A program made the position numbers and the translations under genes. 11,968 nucleotides of DNA from Alistipes sp. CAG:268 (lineage in GTDB: Bacteria; Bacteroidota; Bacteroidia; Bacteroidales; Rikenellaceae), in the NCBI GenBank assembly GCA_000434235.1, contig FR891993.1, positions 112,681 through 124,648 of the forward strand. The letters are read 5' to 3'. The notes beneath the pieces were generated by a model. The model was given only the letters and a program-made list of their open reading frames with translations. It was not told the origin of the DNA and ran no database searches. The number at the start of each line of letters is the position of its first letter. The stretch's first letter is position 1. Of the stretch, positions 1 to 7,346 are shown in pieces.

Positions 1-264
1 TTCCTGAACAACCGCGGCAGCAGCCTCACGCGCGTCATGATCTTCACGATCCTCCGCGAGGCGGCCCGCCGGGCCGGCATCGAGAAGAAGATATCGCCGC
101 ACACCTTCCGGCACTCGTTCGCCACCCACCTGCTCGAGGGCGGGGCCAGCATCCGGCAGGTGCAGGAACTGCTCGGCCACGAGAGCATCCTCACCACGGA
201 GATCTACACGCACCTGGACGACAGCCACCTGCGGCAGACGGTCGAAGAGCACCTCCCGATCTGA
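1..264 (+). CDS. xerD: Tyrosine recombinase XerD-like, C-terminal part (5' truncated by window)
   Basis: This is the C-terminal catalytic half of a tyrosine site-specific recombinase. The reading frame is open from base 1, before the first internal ATG at 37, and encodes [12 protein letters not shown], as expected just upstream in XerC/XerD proteins, so the gene begins outside the window. Visible catalytic elements are the H-x-x-R box ([15 protein letters not shown]), the second histidine region (ELLGHESI) and the nucleophilic tyrosine in TTEIYTHL. The protein ends normally, about 15 residues after the tyrosine. Known role of the family: resolving chromosome dimers at dif during cell division. 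The close match to housekeeping Xer proteins, and the lack of nearby integron or element sequence, argue against a mobile-element integrase. XerD rather than XerC is a judgement from resemblance; the N-terminal half would settle it. Confidence 0.88.
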   Translation, partial: FLNNRGSSLTRVMIFTILREAARRAGIEKKISPHTFRHSFATHLLEGGASIRQVQELLGHESILTTEIYTHLDDSHLRQTVEEHLPI

Positions 265-305
265 AACGGGCAGGAAAAACGGGACGGAATCAGAGTTTCA
301 GGATC
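258..305. repeat. Inverted repeat spanning the two convergent stop codons
   Basis: GATCTGAAAC (258-267) is matched by GTTTCAGGATC (295-305) as an inverted repeat with one bulged G and a loop of about 27 nt. It contains the stop codon of the xerD-like gene on one strand and the last codons and stop of the minus-strand gene on the other. It could fold in transcripts from either side and act as a shared 3' end. There is no T-run, the loop is long, and part of it is coding, so function is doubtful. Confidence 0.25.
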
Positions 306-640
306 GCCGAACGGGGCGTCAGGCGGAGTGTATCGTAATCGAGGCCCGAGAGGACGACCGCAACCCCGTCGGGGTGGACCAGCGCAGGCAACGCCTCGCC
401 GAGCGGAAGCCCCACTTCACGGAGCCGCACGAAAGCGGCGCGGTAGTCGGCGGGGAAGCCCGCGACAAGCAGTCCCGAGTAGAACTCCGTGGCGGGCCGG
501 CGGTCGGGTTCGGGACACGTCTCGACACGGAGCAGGCGTCCCTCCGCGGAGAGCGTGATAAGCGGGTTGCGCACGAGCCCCTGCGGGGTCCAGAGCAGGT
601 TAGAGGCTATCCGCCGGGTGGGCTGCGCGGAAGAATTCAT
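290..640 (-). CDS. Small protein resembling an amidohydrolase without its catalytic barrel
   Basis: A 116-residue protein with no signal peptide or membrane segment. Residues 9-60 (RRIASNLLW..., EFYSGLLVAGF) resemble the first strands of Bacteroidetes amidohydrolases of the SsnA/aminofutalosine-deaminase type, which normally continue into PGFVNAHCH. Here that position reads GFPADYRAAF, so the metal-binding HxH is absent. Residues 90-116 (GVAVVLSGLDYDTLRLTP...) resemble the last strands of the same family. The roughly 250-residue metal-dependent barrel between them is missing, so hydrolase activity is not expected. The ATG at 640 gives a 41-nt overlap with the stop of the DUF4296 gene at 600; a TTG at 646 is an alternative start. 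The protein could be a decayed gene or a retained small beta-sandwich. The family assignment comes from recall of family sequences and is moderate at best. Confidence 0.6.
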   Translation of the reverse strand: MNSSAQPTRRIASNLLWTPQGLVRNPLITLSAEGRLLRVETCPEPDRRPATEFYSGLLVAGFPADYRAAFVRLREVGLPLGEALPALVHPDGVAVVLSGLDYDTLRLTPRSAILKL

Positions 641-1430
641 CGGCAAAGATACGGATGTTCAACTGACGGCGGTAGAGGCTGTCCACCGCATCGGCGACCG
701 GCGTGGTGTAGGTTACCTTCAGATCGGAGACCGTCACGGAGGGGCGGGCGGGAGTCTGACCGAAGTCGAGCAGGTCCACACGCAGGCGGCGGTGGGTCGT
801 ATCGGGCGTGAAGGTACGCATGAATCGCTCCTCGCGGCCGCGGCGCAGCGTCACGGTATAGAGGTTCGAGCGCGAGCCGTCGGCACGCTCGAGCCAGGCC
901 GAGCCCTTCAGCCCCCGCGTATTGCGGTCGAGCGAATCGACCAGATACTTCAGCGAGACGGTATATTCGCCCGGAACCACGTCGAACGTGAAGCTCAGCC
1001 GCGCGGTGTCCCGCAGCGAGGAGACGCGGATCAGCGAATCGGCATAGACCGTATGCGTGAAGGTGCGCTGCGCGACGTTGTCGATCGTATCGAGGATCGC
1101 CACCTCGCGGTTGTAGACCTTGCCTTCGGCCTCGAGCAGGTCGATCGCCCGTTCGACGACATCGCCCAGGCGGGCGCTCTTGCGCTTCGAGAAGTTGCCG
1201 ATCGTGTAGTAGACATCCTCGGTCGTATAGCCGTAGCGGGCAAAGATCGGCTCGTAGATCCGCAGCGAGTCGGTGCGGATGTTCTCGTTGGAAATATAGG
1301 CATTGGCCAGGAAGGCATCACGGAAAATCAACGCCAGCTCACTGTCCGGAATGATCGTATGCCGGGCGCACGAGAGCGCCCCGAGGGCCAGCAGGCCACA
1401 GACGGCATGTCGCAATAGCTTGTTCATCAT
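600..1430 (-). CDS. DUF4296 domain-containing lipoprotein
   Basis: A 276-residue predicted lipoprotein. The N-terminus MMNKLLRHAVCGLLALGALSC is a basic and hydrophobic signal with a plausible lipobox ending in L-S-C, giving a lipidated Cys. The following 80-90 residues (TIIPDSELALIFRDAFLANAY, then a helical stretch with RYGYTTEDVYYTIGNF) match the Bacteroidetes DUF4296 domain, which has no known biochemical function. The C-terminal half is beta-rich and unrecognised, with alternating Thr/Arg strands. The start codon at 1430 overlaps the stop of the upstream permease gene (ATGATG, second possible Met at 1427), which points to translational coupling. The 17 codons that would extend the frame further upstream lie inside the permease gene and encode a charged, non-signal sequence, so they are rejected. 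It is probably anchored on the periplasmic face of an envelope membrane. Confidence 0.85.
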   Translation of the reverse strand: MMNKLLRHAVCGLLALGALSCARHTIIPDSELALIFRDAFLANAYISNENIRTDSLRIYEPIFARYGYTTEDVYYTIGNFSKRKSARLGDVVERAIDLLEAEGKVYNREVAILDTIDNVAQRTFTHTVYADSLIRVSSLRDTARLSFTFDVVPGEYTVSLKYLVDSLDRNTRGLKGSAWLERADGSRSNLYTVTLRRGREERFMRTFTPDTTHRRLRVDLLDFGQTPARPSVTVSDLKVTYTTPVADAVDSLYRRQLNIRIFADEFFRAAHPADSL

Positions 1431-2635
1431 CGTTCGTCGTTTTTTATCATACTCCGCACCGTCAGTCCCGTCAGCAGCCATGCCACAACCCCGAACGAGA
1501 GCACGACGGCCACAAGGTCACCCAAACGGAACTCCACGGGGTAGCTCTTCGTAAGGAAGGTCTCGGCCGGAATCTCGATCAGACCGAAGTGTTGCTGGAC
1601 GAGGCTTGCACCCACACCGAGGACGACACCCACGGCGGCACCCAGCCCGCAGATCAGCAGCCCCTCACGGCGGAAGATCGAGCGGATCAGCGCCCGGTCG
1701 GCCCCCAGCGCCCGCAGCGTCGCCCGGTCGGCCCGCTTCTCCACGATGAGCATCGACAGCGCCCCGACGACCGAGAACGAGGCGACGACCAGTACCAGCA
1801 GGGCGATGAAGAAGATGCCCCACTTCTCGTAGGTCATGATCCGGTAGAACGAAGCGCGCAGCTCGTCGCGGGTCCGCACACGGAACGTGTCGCCCAGGGC
1901 CGATGCGACTTCGCGCCGCACGGCATGCACGTCGGCACCGGCATCGAGGCGGAAAACCAGCGAGGTGGCCTGCCCCGGGTAGTCGAAGAGCTCCTGCGCC
2001 AGGCGCAGCGAAGAGAGCACATAGGTCCGTTCGGTCTCCAGGTCGAGCGAGAAAACCCCGCCGACGGGCTCCGTCCGCCGCGCATAGCTCCCGACGGGCA
2101 ACAGGCTCGAGAACGAACCCCGACGCACGGCATAGAGCGTCACGTCGGCATCGGCCAGCGAGCGAATACCCAATTCCCAGGCCATCGTCTGCCCGATGAC
2201 CAGTTTCTCAAGGTCCCCGAGCCGGACGCACCATTCGCCCGCCGTGACGGCTTCGCCCAGCGGGAAGACCCCGGTGTAGGCATCGTCCACGCCGCGGACC
2301 GTGGCCGTGGCCTGCCGGTCGCCGTGCTCGAGCAGGGCGCTCTGCTCCAGCAGGAAGGAGAAGGAGGCTACACCCGGGATGCGGGCAAGGGCGGCCGTAT
2401 CGACCTGCGACAAGACGAAGGTCTGCCCCGTACGCGGAGCAGCGGTCAGGTCAGCATCGAAGGCCGAATACATCGACTTGACCAGCGTCTCGAAGCCGTT
2501 GAAGACCGACAGCAGGATGATCATCGCGGCGACGGGCATGGACACGGCGGCCACGCTCAGCCCCGAGATCAGGTTCACGACCGACCGGGACTGACGCGAA
2601 AAGAGGTAGCGTCGTGCAAAGAGGCGGGCCAGCAT
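1427..2635 (-). CDS. FtsX-like / LolC-LolE-type ABC transporter permease
   Basis: A 402-residue membrane protein with the topology of the FtsX/MacB/LolCE permease class: one N-terminal helix (about residues 22-45, GLSVAAVSMPVAAMIILLSVFNGFE), a large periplasmic domain (about 50-270), then three C-terminal helices (about 273-297, 325-345 and 370-394). The cytoplasmic loop after the second helix carries EKRADRATLRALGA, the usual signature of this family (EKR..IA.LRALGA), which contacts the ATPase. LolC/E proteins extract lipoproteins from the inner membrane for transfer to the outer membrane, a job consistent with the nearby lipoprotein genes. No ATP-binding subunit is encoded in the window, so it must come from elsewhere. 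The gene starts 16 nt after rbfA, an arrangement I recall as recurrent in Bacteroidetes. The exact substrate is not determined by sequence. Confidence 0.88.
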   Translation of the reverse strand: MLARLFARRYLFSRQSRSVVNLISGLSVAAVSMPVAAMIILLSVFNGFETLVKSMYSAFDADLTAAPRTGQTFVLSQVDTAALARIPGVASFSFLLEQSALLEHGDRQATATVRGVDDAYTGVFPLGEAVTAGEWCVRLGDLEKLVIGQTMAWELGIRSLADADVTLYAVRRGSFSSLLPVGSYARRTEPVGGVFSLDLETERTYVLSSLRLAQELFDYPGQATSLVFRLDAGADVHAVRREVASALGDTFRVRTRDELRASFYRIMTYEKWGIFFIALLVLVVASFSVVGALSMLIVEKRADRATLRALGADRALIRSIFRREGLLICGLGAAVGVVLGVGASLVQQHFGLIEIPAETFLTKSYPVEFRLGDLVAVVLSFGVVAWLLTGLTVRSMIKNDER

Positions 2636-2651
2636 CGTCCGGATCCGGCGC

Positions 2652-2987
2652 CTATTTCAACGCCTGCTCGATGTGTTCGATGTACTCGAGCGAATCGTCG
2701 AGGAAGAACTGGATCTCCGGGACGTTCTTCAACTGGTTGCGCAGCCGCTGGCCCAGGGCCCGGCGGACGAACCAGTTCTGGTGCTCGAGCGTCTTCATCA
2801 ACTCGGCGCTCCGGTCGAAGGGAAAGACGCTGACGTAGATCTTGGCGTATCCGAAATCGGGCGACACGCGCACCCCCGTAACAGTGACCAGAAGCCCCCG
2901 CACAAGGGCGGCTCCCTCCTTCTGGAAGATCTCGGCCACATCCTTCTGGATCTGCTTGGCGATCTTCTGCTGGCGTGTGGTTTCCAT
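2652..2987 (-). CDS. rbfA: 30S ribosome-binding factor A
   Basis: RbfA is a small KH-fold protein that binds the immature 30S subunit and helps 16S rRNA 5'-end maturation, notably under cold stress. The 111 residues fit the family length (about 110-130). Seen in the sequence: the N-terminal helix METTRQQKIAKQIQKDVAEI, the strand region VTVTGVRVSPDFGYAKIYVSVF with the typical V-S-P-D turn, the helix R-R-A-L-G-Q-R-L-R-N-Q-L, and the C-terminal VPEIQFFLDDSLEYIEHIEQ, matching the family's PEI.F..D.S pattern. The start at 2987 gives the canonical N-terminus; the 23 upstream in-frame codons overlap the end of the preceding gene and are unlike RbfA. It follows the outer-membrane barrel gene by 11 nt and precedes the permease gene by 16 nt, so it is probably expressed with them. 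Confidence 0.95.
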   Translation of the reverse strand: METTRQQKIAKQIQKDVAEIFQKEGAALVRGLLVTVTGVRVSPDFGYAKIYVSVFPFDRSAELMKTLEHQNWFVRRALGQRLRNQLKNVPEIQFFLDDSLEYIEHIEQALK

Positions 2988-2998
2988 AGTTCTCTGTT

Positions 2999-3814
2999 TT
3001 ACAATCCGTATTTGAATACTTCGCGGTTCTTCGTCCGCTTCGGGCGGGGCTTCCACGTCTCGAAGCCCTCCTTGTTGAATCGGTAGTTCAGGCCGACGGA
3101 TATCATCATGTTGTCCAGCGGCGAGCGCATCGGGGTCGATGCAAAGGGGTTCTCCGGGCCGTCGATCGCGTTGTCCGCATACTTGTTGCGGTTGCGGAGC
3201 ACGTCCGAATAGCCGAAATAGTAGCGCACGCGGAAGTTCAGCTCATAACGGCCGATCAGGAAGGCCACGCCCCCTCCGCCGGCCAGTCCGTAGCCCCAGC
3301 GGTTGTCGCGGGGCAGCTTGTAGGCGTAGTCCCCGTTCCAGGCCTGATCGCCCTGCTCGCGAGCCTGCTCGTTCTCGTAGCGGGACGAGAAGGTGTAGGA
3401 GAAGGTTGCGGCCGCCTCGAGGTAGACCCGCACGTGGTTGCGCAACATGTAGATGTGCGGCTGCCAGACGACCGGAAGCATCACCGTGTTCATGTTGCGC
3501 GTGTAGTAGAGGTAGTCTTTCTTCTCCTCGACCGCCGCGGTGTTCGTGGCGAACGAGAAGCCCTGCTGCAGGAATTCGAGGTCTACACCGAAGCCTCCGA
3601 CGAAGCGTTGCTTGCCGTAGTAGCGCCACGTCAGGCCGCCGCCGTACATGCCCCACATCCCGCGCATCTCCTGTTTGGGATTGAACCGCCCGGTGCCCAT
3701 GCCGTAGCCGGCCGTGAAACCGAGCGTATGCTGCGCCGAGGCACGCGGTGCGGCCAGCACGCCGAAAAGCATCGCCGCCGCGACGAGAAAAGTCCGTATG
3801 TTGCGTCCTGTCAT
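2999..3814 (-). CDS. Outer-membrane beta-barrel protein (PorT-like family)
   Basis: A 271-residue exported protein. Residues 1-28 form a clear signal peptide (hydrophobic VAAAMLFGVLAA, cleavage after ASA-Q). The mature part is a run of amphipathic, aromatic- and glycine-rich strands (LGFTAGYGMGTGRF, GMYGGGLTWRYYG, VGGFGVDLEFLQQGF, ELNFRVRYYFGY, MMISVGLNYRF), as in small 8-10 strand outer-membrane barrels of the Bacteroidetes OMP_b-brl/PorT type. An odd point is that the last barrel strand ends at NYRF (about residue 246), but about 25 basic residues follow (NKEGFETWKPRPKRTKNREV...), whereas such barrels usually end at the terminal aromatic. The gene begins 4 nt after the stop of the Ig-like lipoprotein gene, with AAGGA just upstream of the ATG. 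The specific role is unknown; a link to type IX secretion (PorT) would be a guess. Confidence 0.85.
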   Translation of the reverse strand: MTGRNIRTFLVAAAMLFGVLAAPRASAQHTLGFTAGYGMGTGRFNPKQEMRGMWGMYGGGLTWRYYGKQRFVGGFGVDLEFLQQGFSFATNTAAVEEKKDYLYYTRNMNTVMLPVVWQPHIYMLRNHVRVYLEAAATFSYTFSSRYENEQAREQGDQAWNGDYAYKLPRDNRWGYGLAGGGGVAFLIGRYELNFRVRYYFGYSDVLRNRNKYADNAIDGPENPFASTPMRSPLDNMMISVGLNYRFNKEGFETWKPRPKRTKNREVFKYGL

Positions 3815-3818
3815 ATCC

Positions 3819-5855
3819 TTATCTGAAGTTGCTGAACATGCTGCCCGCCGAGCCGAAGTTGGCGTTCATCGAATTCTGCTGGTTGTTGAGGTTCTCCTTT
3901 TTCGGTCCCTCCTTGGCTCGTTTCTCCGCCTCACGCTGCTGGCGGCGGGCCTCCCGCTCGTCGAGCATGCGCGAAAGCGACTGCATCGTCACCGGTGCGA
4001 AGATCCGGTTCATGTCCATCGTGAACTCGATCTCCCAGTTGGTCTTCGTCGCAAAGGTGTCCTCGCCCGCATCGTTCATGTACATCTCCGTGCGCTCGGG
4101 CTGCAGGCGGCCGACCAGATTGCCCGTATCCCACTTGCCGTTCCCGTTGCGGTCTTCGATCACACGGAACTTGATCTCGCCGGCCGGAACATAGTTGAAC
4201 TGAACATCGCCCGTAGTGACGTCACGCCGCTCCTGCTTGAGCGCCCCGTTGCCGTCGAGCAGCTGGATGATGTACTTCGAGCCGTCGTTGCGCCCGACGA
4301 CGTGGACCTTGACCGTCGCGAACTTCTCCGGGTCATAGACCGTATAGGTACCGACGATCGAGTCGTTCGAGAGGCCGGCCACGTCGGTCATCGCACCCTT
4401 CGGAATCGTCAGCTGATACTGTGCGCCCGTCTCCCATGCGGCGCGGATGTGCCAGCGGAGCAACTGCCCCGTATCGCGCACCATGCGCACCGGAACCTCC
4501 TCCGAGAGGCTGTCGGCTCCCGTACGCACGAGCCGCAGACTGGCCGAATCGAGCCGCGTCAGCGGGTAGTCGAAGTCGATCGTCAGGTGCTCCTCGGGGT
4601 TGATCTCACCGCTCTGCGGCAGCTTGTAGGCAAACGGGTTGGGCTTCTCGGGCTCCTTCCACTCCTCGCCGGCCTCCTCGGCCTTGCGGCGCTCGCGTTC
4701 GAGTTTTTCGCGTTCGCGCTCCTGCTCCTTGGTCTCGACAAGACGCCACGCGAGTTTCAGCTCCTCGGTCACCTCCTGCAGGCGGTTCACCGTATCGTGC
4801 TTGAAATAGGTGATCTTGCCCTTGATCGTATCCGGGAGCGACTCCGACGGCATGTCGAACCACAGAGCGATGGTGTCGCGGCCGACGGTCTGCGGATCGA
4901 CGATGACCCGCTCGGCAGGGATGCTGTCGAACACCAGGTTCGTGATGCGCGGGCGCGGGGCCCCGAAGTAGAGCATGGCCTTGTGCTGCAGGGGCCGGGC
5001 ACTCTCCGAGAGCACCTGACGGCGGAACTGCACGTCGGTGAACATGCGGAAATAGAGCTGCGGTTCGGCAGTCACATAACGGCGCAGCGAGTCGTACCAG
5101 ATGGCGAAGTCGGGCATCTCGGCCGGATTGTAGGTTCCCTCGATGAAACCCACCTGGTCGGTTCCCGGCTCGTAGAGCTGGTTGTCGTTCTTGTCCTGCA
5201 CGGCATAGATCCGGTATGGGATCGGCTTGAGGTTCTGGGCGATGAAGATACCGTTGTTCTCGGCACGCGCAATGACGGAAGGGCGGTACTTGAAGACCGT
5301 CGAGTCGTAGTCGGGGGTATACTCCACCGAGTCGGCCGGGTAGAACCAGATGAAGCTCTTCGAGACCGAGTCGGACTTGTAGCCGTCGGCCGTATAGCCC
5401 GAGAAGACCATCGAATCGATCTCGGGACCGGTCGAGAAGACGTAGCGCATCGAATAGAGCGGGTTGCCCTCGTTGTTGTCGCAGATGGCGCTTCCGAAGT
5501 TGAGCGCATAGGTCGTGTTCGGGCGCAGCGTGTCGCGCAACTGGATGACGATTCCGCGGCCGCGCATGGTGATCGTCGGTTTTTTCTTCATCTCGGGCGA
5601 GGTGAAGAACTCCTTCTGCTGGTCCTTGATCTGCACGAACTCGTCGAACTCGATGTAGATCTTGTCGTGACCCACCGTGGGGCGGTTCGTCGTGAAGTTG
5701 TCGGGCGTCATGGCCACGATCACCGGGGGCAGCGAGTCGCGCGGGCCGCCCGTCGGAGTCATCATGTTGGCACAACGGCTCAGGAAGGCCGAGGCGAAGA
5801 GCAGCGCCACGGCCGAGCGCAGCAGGTTGAGCGTATGGTGTCGGCGGGTTTTCAT
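3819..5855 (-). CDS. Ig-like (SbsA-type) domain-containing surface lipoprotein
   Basis: A 678-residue exported protein of a Bacteroidetes family that begins with a lipoprotein-like signal followed by C-A-N-x-x-T-P-T-G-G-P-R-D-S-x-P-P. The signal covers residues 1-27 (LLRSAVALLFASAFLSRC); the putative lipidated Cys28 is preceded by Arg, a non-standard lipobox residue. Residues about 42-137 form an SbsA-type Ig-like domain (PPVIVAMTPDNFTTN..., IYIEFDEFVQI, LRDTLRPNTTYALNFG). The middle contains further beta-rich segments and a very charged stretch at about 373-405 (EQEREREKLERERRKAEEAG) that interrupts them. RVIEDRNGNGKWDTGN near 595-610 is a Ca-binding-like D-x-N-x-N-G-K-W-D turn. The last 45 residues are again highly charged, then Asn/Ser-rich. 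It overlaps the upstream lipoprotein gene by ATGA. It is probably an envelope or cell-surface protein; the function is unknown. Confidence 0.87.
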   Translation of the reverse strand: MKTRRHHTLNLLRSAVALLFASAFLSRCANMMTPTGGPRDSLPPVIVAMTPDNFTTNRPTVGHDKIYIEFDEFVQIKDQQKEFFTSPEMKKKPTITMRGRGIVIQLRDTLRPNTTYALNFGSAICDNNEGNPLYSMRYVFSTGPEIDSMVFSGYTADGYKSDSVSKSFIWFYPADSVEYTPDYDSTVFKYRPSVIARAENNGIFIAQNLKPIPYRIYAVQDKNDNQLYEPGTDQVGFIEGTYNPAEMPDFAIWYDSLRRYVTAEPQLYFRMFTDVQFRRQVLSESARPLQHKAMLYFGAPRPRITNLVFDSIPAERVIVDPQTVGRDTIALWFDMPSESLPDTIKGKITYFKHDTVNRLQEVTEELKLAWRLVETKEQEREREKLERERRKAEEAGEEWKEPEKPNPFAYKLPQSGEINPEEHLTIDFDYPLTRLDSASLRLVRTGADSLSEEVPVRMVRDTGQLLRWHIRAAWETGAQYQLTIPKGAMTDVAGLSNDSIVGTYTVYDPEKFATVKVHVVGRNDGSKYIIQLLDGNGALKQERRDVTTGDVQFNYVPAGEIKFRVIEDRNGNGKWDTGNLVGRLQPERTEMYMNDAGEDTFATKTNWEIEFTMDMNRIFAPVTMQSLSRMLDEREARRQQREAEKRAKEGPKKENLNNQQNSMNANFGSAGSMFSNFR

Positions 5856-6838
5856 CGGCGGAGAGGGCTTTGCGTCGCGGCAGCCGGAGCCGTCGCAGAC
5901 CGGTTCTCGGGGGTCAGGGACTCGTTCACGATGCGCCAGCCGTTATCGACGTCGATCCAGACGTTGCGCCACGGACGGAAGAGCACCGAATAGGTGGGGC
6001 TGCTGCCGTCGAGATCGACCGTCTGCTGCGAGTAGGCATAGAGGCGGTCCACACGGTCCACAACCACGACCATCAGCGTCTCGGAGGTGACGGACATTGA
6101 ATAGAGCCCCGTTTCGGAATCCTTGTAAGCCTGGAAATTGGGGTTGGTGCGGGTGAACGAGTCGTCGCTCTTCGAGGTGATCTTGCCCGCCACGGCATCG
6201 TCGTAGGAGGCGATGTACCACGCCGTCGTATCGACGGCATAGGCATAGGCATCGAGTTTCTCGATCGCACCCGGCTCACCGCCCTCCTCGCTCTGGACCG
6301 AGGGCGAGACGTAGCAGGTCACCGCCTTGGGCGGAGTGTAGTAATCGTTGCGGAAAATCCAGTTGCCGTCCTTGTAGGTGAAGCCCTCCTTCCACAATTT
6401 GAAGATGAGCGTCACGTAGAGGTTCGGCAGGTTGTCCGACATCTCCTGCTGCGTATAGGCATAGAGGCGGTTGGTCGGGTCCACGGCCACGATCATCTTC
6501 TTCGAGGAGCCCGTGAGCGGCATCTGGATCCAGCCCGTCGTCCCCTCGCGTTCACAGGGCTCCGACGTGGCGACCGGATCGAGCCGGTCCGAGGAGTTCG
6601 TCCGCGAGGTCACGACTCCGTTCAGGGCATCCTCGTAGGAGGCGACCGTATAGAGCGCCGTGTCGGCCACAAAGGCATAGGCCCGAACCCCTTCGAGCGG
6701 ATTGTTCGGATCGGCCGAAAGATTCTGGACCAACGGTTTGAGCACGTAGTTCGTGCTGTCGGAGACATCCTTGAAACATCCCGGACAGATCAGCGTCGCA
6801 GCCGCCGACAGAAGCAGTAGGAAGCGCCGCATGCTCAT
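5852..6838 (-). CDS. Lipoprotein with two tandem related domains, function unknown
   Basis: A 328-residue predicted lipoprotein. The N-terminus MSMRRFLLLLSAAATLICPGC is a short basic and hydrophobic signal ending in a Cys (Cys21) preceded by Gly. The mature part consists of two similar halves, about residues 50-163 and 193-304. VRAYAFVADTALYTVASYEDA aligns with LDAYAYAVDTTAWYIASYDDA; MIVAVDPTNRLYAYTQQ aligns with LMVVVVDRVDRLYAYSQQ; YVTLIFKLWKEG aligns with YSVLFRPWRNV; GNWIF aligns with GWRIV. This indicates an ancient internal duplication. No catalytic motif is seen and I do not recognise the family. The ATG at 6838 overlaps the folK stop (ATGA), with a second in-frame ATG at 6832; its own stop overlaps the next gene's start by ATGA, so translation is probably coupled on both sides. 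The likely location is an envelope membrane, facing the periplasm or outside. Confidence 0.85.
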   Translation of the reverse strand: MSMRRFLLLLSAAATLICPGCFKDVSDSTNYVLKPLVQNLSADPNNPLEGVRAYAFVADTALYTVASYEDALNGVVTSRTNSSDRLDPVATSEPCEREGTTGWIQMPLTGSSKKMIVAVDPTNRLYAYTQQEMSDNLPNLYVTLIFKLWKEGFTYKDGNWIFRNDYYTPPKAVTCYVSPSVQSEEGGEPGAIEKLDAYAYAVDTTAWYIASYDDAVAGKITSKSDDSFTRTNPNFQAYKDSETGLYSMSVTSETLMVVVVDRVDRLYAYSQQTVDLDGSSPTYSVLFRPWRNVWIDVDNGWRIVNESLTPENRSATAPAAATQSPLRR

Positions 6839-7344
6839 GCCTTCTCCGTTTTATGGTTTTCCCGCAATGCGGACAGCATCTCGCCCACACTGATACCCAG
6901 CACCGGATGCCGGCGCTGACGCATGATCTCGCACAGGGGCACCAGTGCGAATTCCCGCTCGGCAAGGAGCGGATGGGGAAGCGTCAGGCGATCGGTCTCA
7001 AGGACCAGGTCGTCGTAGAAGATCAGGTCGATATCGATCGGCCGGGAGGTATAGCGGGCACCCGATGCCGAGCGCTCAAGCTGCTCTGCAGCGCGATTCC
7101 GCCCCAGTTCGCGCTCGATCGCCTGGCAGGCGTCGAGCACCTCGAGCGGCGAGAGATCGGTCGTCAGTTCGAGGGCCTGGTTCGAGAAACGGTTCTCGCT
7201 CGTGAAGCCCCACGGGGCGCTTTCGTACCGGTGCGAGCAGCGCAATACGGCGCCCACGCGGGCATTGACCAGCTGCTGCGCCGACTGGAGCGTACGTTTC
7301 ACGTCGCCCAGGTTGCCGCCCATCAGAAGTGTCACTCGTGCCAT
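6835..7344 (-). CDS. folK: 2-amino-4-hydroxy-6-hydroxymethyldihydropteridine diphosphokinase (HPPK)
   Basis: HPPK transfers pyrophosphate from ATP to 6-hydroxymethyl-7,8-dihydropterin, the step before dihydropteroate synthase in folate synthesis, in the cytoplasm. The 169 residues fit the family (about 160). Motifs seen: the N-terminal strand and turn LLMGGNLGD (residues 6-14, usual form LGLGSNLGD), YESAPWGF (40-47), FSNQALEL (53-60), SRPIDIDLIFYDD (100-112) carrying the two Mg-binding aspartates D104 and D106, and PHPLLAEREFALVPL (123-137). All key elements are present, so it should be active. The start at 7344 yields the canonical N-terminus; longer in-frame extension would run into holB and is rejected. 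Only 2 nt separate it from the holB stop, so co-translation with holB is likely. It is a monofunctional HPPK, not fused to FolB or FolP. Confidence 0.95.
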   Translation of the reverse strand: MARVTLLMGGNLGDVKRTLQSAQQLVNARVGAVLRCSHRYESAPWGFTSENRFSNQALELTTDLSPLEVLDACQAIERELGRNRAAEQLERSASGARYTSRPIDIDLIFYDDLVLETDRLTLPHPLLAEREFALVPLCEIMRQRRHPVLGISVGEMLSALRENHKTEKA

Positions 7345-7346
7345 CG

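Noticed and set aside
37..264. The xerD-like fragment as a complete small gene starting at ATG 37
   Set aside because: The frame is open back to base 1 and the upstream residues match Xer recombinases, so the ATG is internal.
644..651. A TATCTTTG promoter-like octamer on the minus strand just before the 116-residue protein
   Set aside because: It lies inside the coding sequence of the DUF4296 gene (codons for R-I-F-A) and only 3 nt before the ATG, so transcription would begin inside the gene it should serve; chance match most likely.
3714..5993. A 759-codon open frame on the plus strand, antisense to the Ig-like lipoprotein gene
   Set aside because: It is a shadow frame caused by high GC and codon bias; the translation is His/Arg/Val-rich with no signal or domain, while the opposite strand encodes a coherent exported protein. 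The same applies to the long plus-strand frames at 489-1418, 1589-2833 and 7329-8582.
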